From the NCBI RefSeq assembly GCF_029962485.1, contig NZ_CP073638.1, positions 372,001 to 436,000 of the forward strand: a DNA stretch of 64,000 nucleotides, read 5' to 3'. The notes under the pieces were generated by a model that searched no databases, was not told the DNA's origin, and saw nothing but the letters and a program-made list of their open reading frames with translations. Made by a program: the position numbers and the translations under genes. Shown in pieces: positions 60,793-64,000 of this stretch (positions are counted from its first letter, which is position 1; every line of letters begins with the position of its first letter). The stretch is from Burkholderia cepacia. Its GTDB lineage: Bacteria > Pseudomonadota > Gammaproteobacteria > Burkholderiales > Burkholderiaceae.

Positions 60793-61773
60793 ATGGAATA
60801 CGTGAAATTCGGGTCGACCGGGCTGGACGTGTCGAAGCTGGTGCTGGGTTGCATGACGTTCGGCGAGCCGTTGCGCGGCACGCATCCGTGGACGCTGCCG
60901 GAAGCTGAAAGCCGCCCGATCATCCAGCGGGCGGTCGAAGCCGGCATCAACTTCTTCGATACCGCGAACATGTATTCGGATGGCACGTCGGAGGAGATCG
61001 TCGGCCGTGCGCTGCGCGATTTCACGAAGCGCGACGACGTCGTGATCGCGACCAAGGTGTTCTACCGGATGCGACCAGGCCCGAACGGCGCTGGCCTGTC
61101 GCGCAAGGCGATCATGACCGACATCGACCAGAGCCTGAAGCGGCTCGGTACCGACTATGTCGACCTCTACCAGATCCACCGCTGGGACTACGGCACGCCG
61201 ATCGAGGAGACGCTCGAGGCGCTGCACGACGTCGTGAAGGCCGGCAAGGCGCGCTATATCGGCGCGTCGTCCATGTTCGCGTGGCAGTTTGCGAAGGCGC
61301 TGCACCTGTCGAAACAGAACGGCTGGACCCGCTTCGTCAGCATGCAGAACCACCTGAACCTGCTGTATCGGGAAGAAGAGCGCGAAATGCTGCCGCTTTG
61401 CGAAGACGAAGGGATCGCGGTGATTCCGTGGAGCCCGCTCGCCCGCGGCCGCCTGACGCGCAGCTGGGACGAGTCGTCGGAACGGCAGCAGAAAGACGAC
61501 GTCGGCCAGCGGCTGTACGACGCAACGGTCGATGCGGACAAGGCGGTCGTCGAGGCCGTTGCGGCGATCGCCGCCGCGCGCAACGTGCCACGGGCACAGG
61601 TCGCGCTGGCGTGGGTGGCCCAGAAGCACGGTGTGACCGCACCGATCGTCGGCATCTCGAAGCCGCGGCAACTGGACGATGCGCTCGGCGCGCTCGCGCT
61701 GAAGCTGACCGACGACGAAATCGCGACGCTCGAACGCCCGTACGTGCCGCACGCGATTGCCGGGTTCAACTGA
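60793..61773 (+). CDS. Aldo/keto reductase
   Basis: A 326-residue NADPH-dependent oxidoreductase of the AKR superfamily. The catalytic tetrad is visible as D56, Y61, K88 and H129. The protein has GSSMFAWQF-like substrate loop and the usual NADPH site near the C-terminus (IVGISKPRQLDDALGALALKLTDDEI). The ATG at 60793 has GAGG 8 nt upstream. It resembles the Tas/YajO-type oxidoreductases. It converges with a CPBP protease gene. Substrate unknown. Confidence 0.92.
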   Translation: MEYVKFGSTGLDVSKLVLGCMTFGEPLRGTHPWTLPEAESRPIIQRAVEAGINFFDTANMYSDGTSEEIVGRALRDFTKRDDVVIATKVFYRMRPGPNGAGLSRKAIMTDIDQSLKRLGTDYVDLYQIHRWDYGTPIEETLEALHDVVKAGKARYIGASSMFAWQFAKALHLSKQNGWTRFVSMQNHLNLLYREEEREMLPLCEDEGIAVIPWSPLARGRLTRSWDESSERQQKDDVGQRLYDATVDADKAVVEAVAAIAAARNVPRAQVALAWVAQKHGVTAPIVGISKPRQLDDALGALALKLTDDEIATLERPYVPHAIAGFN

Positions 61774-61786
61774 GCGGCATCGCAGG

Positions 61787-61820
61787 CGCCGCCGCGCACC
61801 GCGTTCAGCGTGCGGCGGCG
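61787..61820. terminator. Hairpin between convergent aldo/keto reductase and CPBP genes
   Basis: CGCCGCC-GCAC (with a 2-nt bulge) pairs with GTGC-GGCGGCG around a 10-nt loop. It overlaps the last codons of the minus-strand gene. Plausible as a two-way terminator, but lacks a T tract. Confidence 0.4.
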
Positions 61821-62671
61821 AGCATCGGGTAGGTGAACAGGCCGAAGTGGACGACGTTCAGCCCGGCATGCGCGAGCGCGGAGGCGAGCAATCCGCCGCG
61901 CCGCCACGCGAGCCCGTAGCCGGCGCCGGCCACCGTGCCCAGCACGATCCATTGCCAGCCGCCGGCCGCGTGCGCGGCGCCGAACAGCACCGCGCCAGTC
62001 GCGAGCGCGACCCACGGGCCCCATGAGAACGCGCGGAGCGCGCGCGTCAGCCCGCCCTGGACGTAGCCACGGAACAGTGCTTCCTCGGCAAGCGTCACGA
62101 GCAACAGGTTGTTCACAAGCCACAGCCAGCCCGACGCCGGCCACTTGGGCGCCCAGCCGACCATCCCGAACGCGAGCGCGCCGGCCAGGCACGCGGCGGC
62201 CGTCGCGACGGCCGCCACCGCACCGGTGCGCAGCGCGCGCGACAGCGCGACGTCGGGGGCGATCCACGGCAATGCCCACAGCAGCCACAGGCCGATCAGC
62301 GGCTTGTCGAGATTCAGGTACATCGTGAACGGCACGGCGTCCGGCGTGAAGCGCGTCGGGCCGATCACGAGCGGATTGTGGAATCCGGGGAGCAGGTGCA
62401 GGCTCAGCGCGACCGCAAGCGCGGCAAACACGGCATGCGCGGCGATCCGCACCGCGAGCGGGCGCGTGGGCAACACCCCCCACGCCGCCGCGGCCAGCAG
62501 CGCGAGCGGCGCCAGCGCGACTGCCCCGAGCTTGCCGAACGCCAGCGCGACGGCATAGCCGAACACGGCCAGGATGACGCTCAGGCCATGCAGCGGGCGA
62601 TGCCACGCGAATGCGGCGGCCGCGAACAGGGCGAGCCAGATCGTGGCACACGGAAGGAGCGAAAGGGACAT
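61805..62671 (-). CDS. CPBP family intramembrane metalloprotease
   Basis: A 288-residue membrane protein with about eight helices. The CPBP/Abi (Rce1-like) motifs are present: EE at 196-197 followed by R201, H234 in FGAAHAAG, and H268 with N272 in HAGLN. Bacterial members process peptides or confer self-immunity to bacteriocins. I see no bacteriocin-like gene beside it. ATG at 62671 was chosen over a TTG three codons earlier. Function inferred from family only. Confidence 0.88.
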   Translation of the reverse strand: MSLSLLPCATIWLALFAAAAFAWHRPLHGLSVILAVFGYAVALAFGKLGAVALAPLALLAAAAWGVLPTRPLAVRIAAHAVFAALAVALSLHLLPGFHNPLVIGPTRFTPDAVPFTMYLNLDKPLIGLWLLWALPWIAPDVALSRALRTGAVAAVATAAACLAGALAFGMVGWAPKWPASGWLWLVNNLLLVTLAEEALFRGYVQGGLTRALRAFSWGPWVALATGAVLFGAAHAAGGWQWIVLGTVAGAGYGLAWRRGGLLASALAHAGLNVVHFGLFTYPMLAAAR

Positions 62672-62779
62672 GACGGGCAAGGCTTGGGTCGGACGAGACG
62701 CCGCGCATCATACAGCAGCCACCGTGACTGCCGCCGGGTCGTCGATGGAGGGGTGGTCGGGCGGGCGGCCGGCCGGGCG

Positions 62780-63436
62780 TCAGCGGCCGGCGGTTTCGGT
62801 GACGCCGTTGCGGCCCGGGATGTCGACGCTATTGCGCACGCGCATCCGCCGCCGGTACCAGAAGGTCCACGCCAGCAGACAGCCGAACACGGTGTAGCCG
62901 ACGATCGGCGACACGACGAGCACGCGTTCGACCGGCCAGGTCATCACCATCCAGCAGCGCAGCAGCATTTCCAGCGTCATGAAGCCGCCCCACACGAACG
63001 TCATCCGCCGCAGCATCTGCCGCAACCCCGGCTGTGCGGCCCAGACCGCTTCGAAGTGCGCGGCGCCGCCGTCCATCTCTCGGGCCACGGTCGCGCGAGC
63101 GAGATAGAAGATCAACGGGCGTTCGCGGAACAGCGACAGCAGGAACACGACGCCGATCGTGCCGGATGCGAGCGATTCGCGCATCAGCAGCGTGCGCGGG
63201 CTGCCGCCGAGCGCCATCCCGATGATCGACAGCGCGATGCCGAGCAGCACGATGGCCGCCACCGCGTCGACGCGGCGCGAGCGGACGAATTCGACGATCG
63301 ACCAGATGATCGGCGGCACCGCCGACGCGTACAGCGCGCCGGTTTCGCCGAAATGCGGTTGCGCGACCCGGTAGGCCACCCACGGCAGCACGAGGTTGAC
63401 GAAGAGTTCGAGGATCAGTCCGGCTCGCGGTTTCAC
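62780..63436 (-). CDS. VC0807-like membrane protein
   Basis: A 218-residue protein with about six hydrophobic segments, resembling the uncharacterised VC0807 family (FVNLVLPWVAYRVAQPHFGETGALYASAVPPIIWSIVEFVRSRRVDAVAAIVLLGI). The start is GTG at 63436; upstream GTG at 63451 is a less likely alternative. It is 109 bp upstream of the CPBP gene on the same strand, so co-transcription is possible but not clear. Function unknown. Confidence 0.8.
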   Translation of the reverse strand: MKPRAGLILELFVNLVLPWVAYRVAQPHFGETGALYASAVPPIIWSIVEFVRSRRVDAVAAIVLLGIALSIIGMALGGSPRTLLMRESLASGTIGVVFLLSLFRERPLIFYLARATVAREMDGGAAHFEAVWAAQPGLRQMLRRMTFVWGGFMTLEMLLRCWMVMTWPVERVLVVSPIVGYTVFGCLLAWTFWYRRRMRVRNSVDIPGRNGVTETAGR

Positions 63437-63578
63437 GGTGCGCAATTCCACGCAGGCTGGGGCGAACGCTCGAAGGACGTGGTGGCCCCCGGCTGCCCCC
63501 AAAAGGGTTCGGTCCAGTATATCGAAGAATCGCGCGCGGCTGCGGCGTCGCGATCGGCGTTTGCCGCGACCGGTTTCG

Positions 63579-64000
63579 TCACGCGTTGGCGGCCGCCGGC
63601 AGCGTGATCGTGACCGTGGTGCCTTGCAACACGGCGCTCCGCACCTCGATCTTCCCGCCGTGCCGCTCGACGACCGCCTTGACGAACGCCATGCCGAGCC
63701 CGACGCCGCTGGTTTCCGGTTGTCCGGCGGTACGGAAGCGCCGGTAGCGCTCGAACAGCCGCGTCTGGTCCGCGCTGCTGATCCCGCATCCGCTGTCGCG
63801 AATCGTGCAGCGTATTGCGTTGCCGTCGGCGCTCGGCTCGACCCGGCATTCGACGCTCGTCAGCGACGCGCTGTACTTGATCGCGTTGTCCAGCAGGTTG
63901 ATCAGCGCGCGCGACAGCAGGGCCGGGTCGCCCAGCACGATCGTGTCGTCGCGTCGCGGCACGTCGTCGATCGACATGTGCTTCCGGTGCGCGAGCGGCC
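63579..64000 (-). CDS. Sensor histidine kinase, C-terminal part (runs off the window)
   Basis: Only the last 140 or so codons are in the window, with an open frame to base 64000. The ATP-binding domain is clear: N-box ALINLLDNAIKYS, G1 DSGCGIS, F-box LFERYRRF and G2 GVGLGMAFVKAVVERHGG. The dimerisation domain, sensor and partner response regulator lie beyond the end. It reads toward the VC0807-like gene, 142 bp away. Confidence 0.9.
   Translation of the reverse strand, partial: PLAHRKHMSIDDVPRRDDTIVLGDPALLSRALINLLDNAIKYSASLTSVECRVEPSADGNAIRCTIRDSGCGISSADQTRLFERYRRFRTAGQPETSGVGLGMAFVKAVVERHGGKIEVRSAVLQGTTVTITLPAAANA

Noticed and set aside
1..64000. Mobile elements, prophage, CRISPR arrays, tRNA or rRNA genes
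   Set aside because: I looked for transposase motifs, tandem direct repeats, tRNA T-arm patterns and rRNA-like stretches and found none that held up.

Overview
The window is GC-rich (roughly two-thirds G+C), with densely packed genes and third codon positions that are almost always G or C. Gene content points to Burkholderia, most likely the Burkholderia cepacia complex. The strongest clue is a three-subunit FAD glucose dehydrogenase (33167-36572) with the subunit order, a heme-binding and Fe-S cysteine pattern, and a length that match the B. cepacia enzyme as I remember it. A second clue is a paaH-paaK pair behind a PaaR-type palindrome. The many LysR genes, MFS exporters and single metabolic genes look like a secondary chromosome; that placement is inference. 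I see no rRNA, tRNA, CRISPR array, insertion sequence or prophage.

Layout. 1-9 kb: a YdeP-type molybdopterin oxidoreductase diverging from a MocR regulator, an MscS channel, a SulP anion transporter, and a LysR/LysE divergent pair. 9-13 kb: a MarR - isochorismatase-like hydrolase - DHA2 exporter operon behind a clear operator, then a small conserved protein and a PBP7-like endopeptidase. 13-20 kb: LysR, a small winged-helix protein, the MgtA Mg2+ ATPase with a candidate proline-rich leader ORF and hairpin, and a lipidated subtilisin-like protease. 20-24 kb: an orphan amino-acid binding protein, a Bcr/CflA exporter, an acetyltransferase and a small lipoprotein. 24-33 kb: alpha-2-macroglobulin plus PBP1C, a periplasmic defence and repair pair.

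33-38 kb: the glucose dehydrogenase operon (gamma, alpha, beta), then DoxX and a porin, closed by a bidirectional terminator. 38-42 kb: an MHS transporter plus M20 amidohydrolase, diverging from a LysR gene with two operator-like repeats between them. 42-47 kb: nucleoside phosphorylase PpnP, a small secreted protein, then a MarR - ClC channel operon and an HPP-CBS membrane protein. The MarR/ClC and HPP promoters share an almost identical 19-bp operator. 47-52 kb: two LysR genes flank a glucarate-type MFS transporter and a 2-hydroxyacid dehydrogenase.

52-55.5 kb: an unusual pair, a two-helix membrane/coiled-coil protein followed by a solute-binding-protein/LysM fusion, closed by a strong terminator, then a ChaA-type Ca2+/H+ exchanger. 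56-60 kb: the phenylacetate unit paaH-paaK-enoyl-CoA hydratase under a PaaR palindrome. 60-64 kb: MarC, an aldo/keto reductase, a CPBP protease, a VC0807-like membrane protein, and the C-terminal end of a histidine kinase that runs off the window.

The best candidates for new biology are the mgtA leader/hairpin, the shared MarR operator joining a ClC channel and an HPP transporter, and the membrane coiled-coil + SBP-LysM pair.
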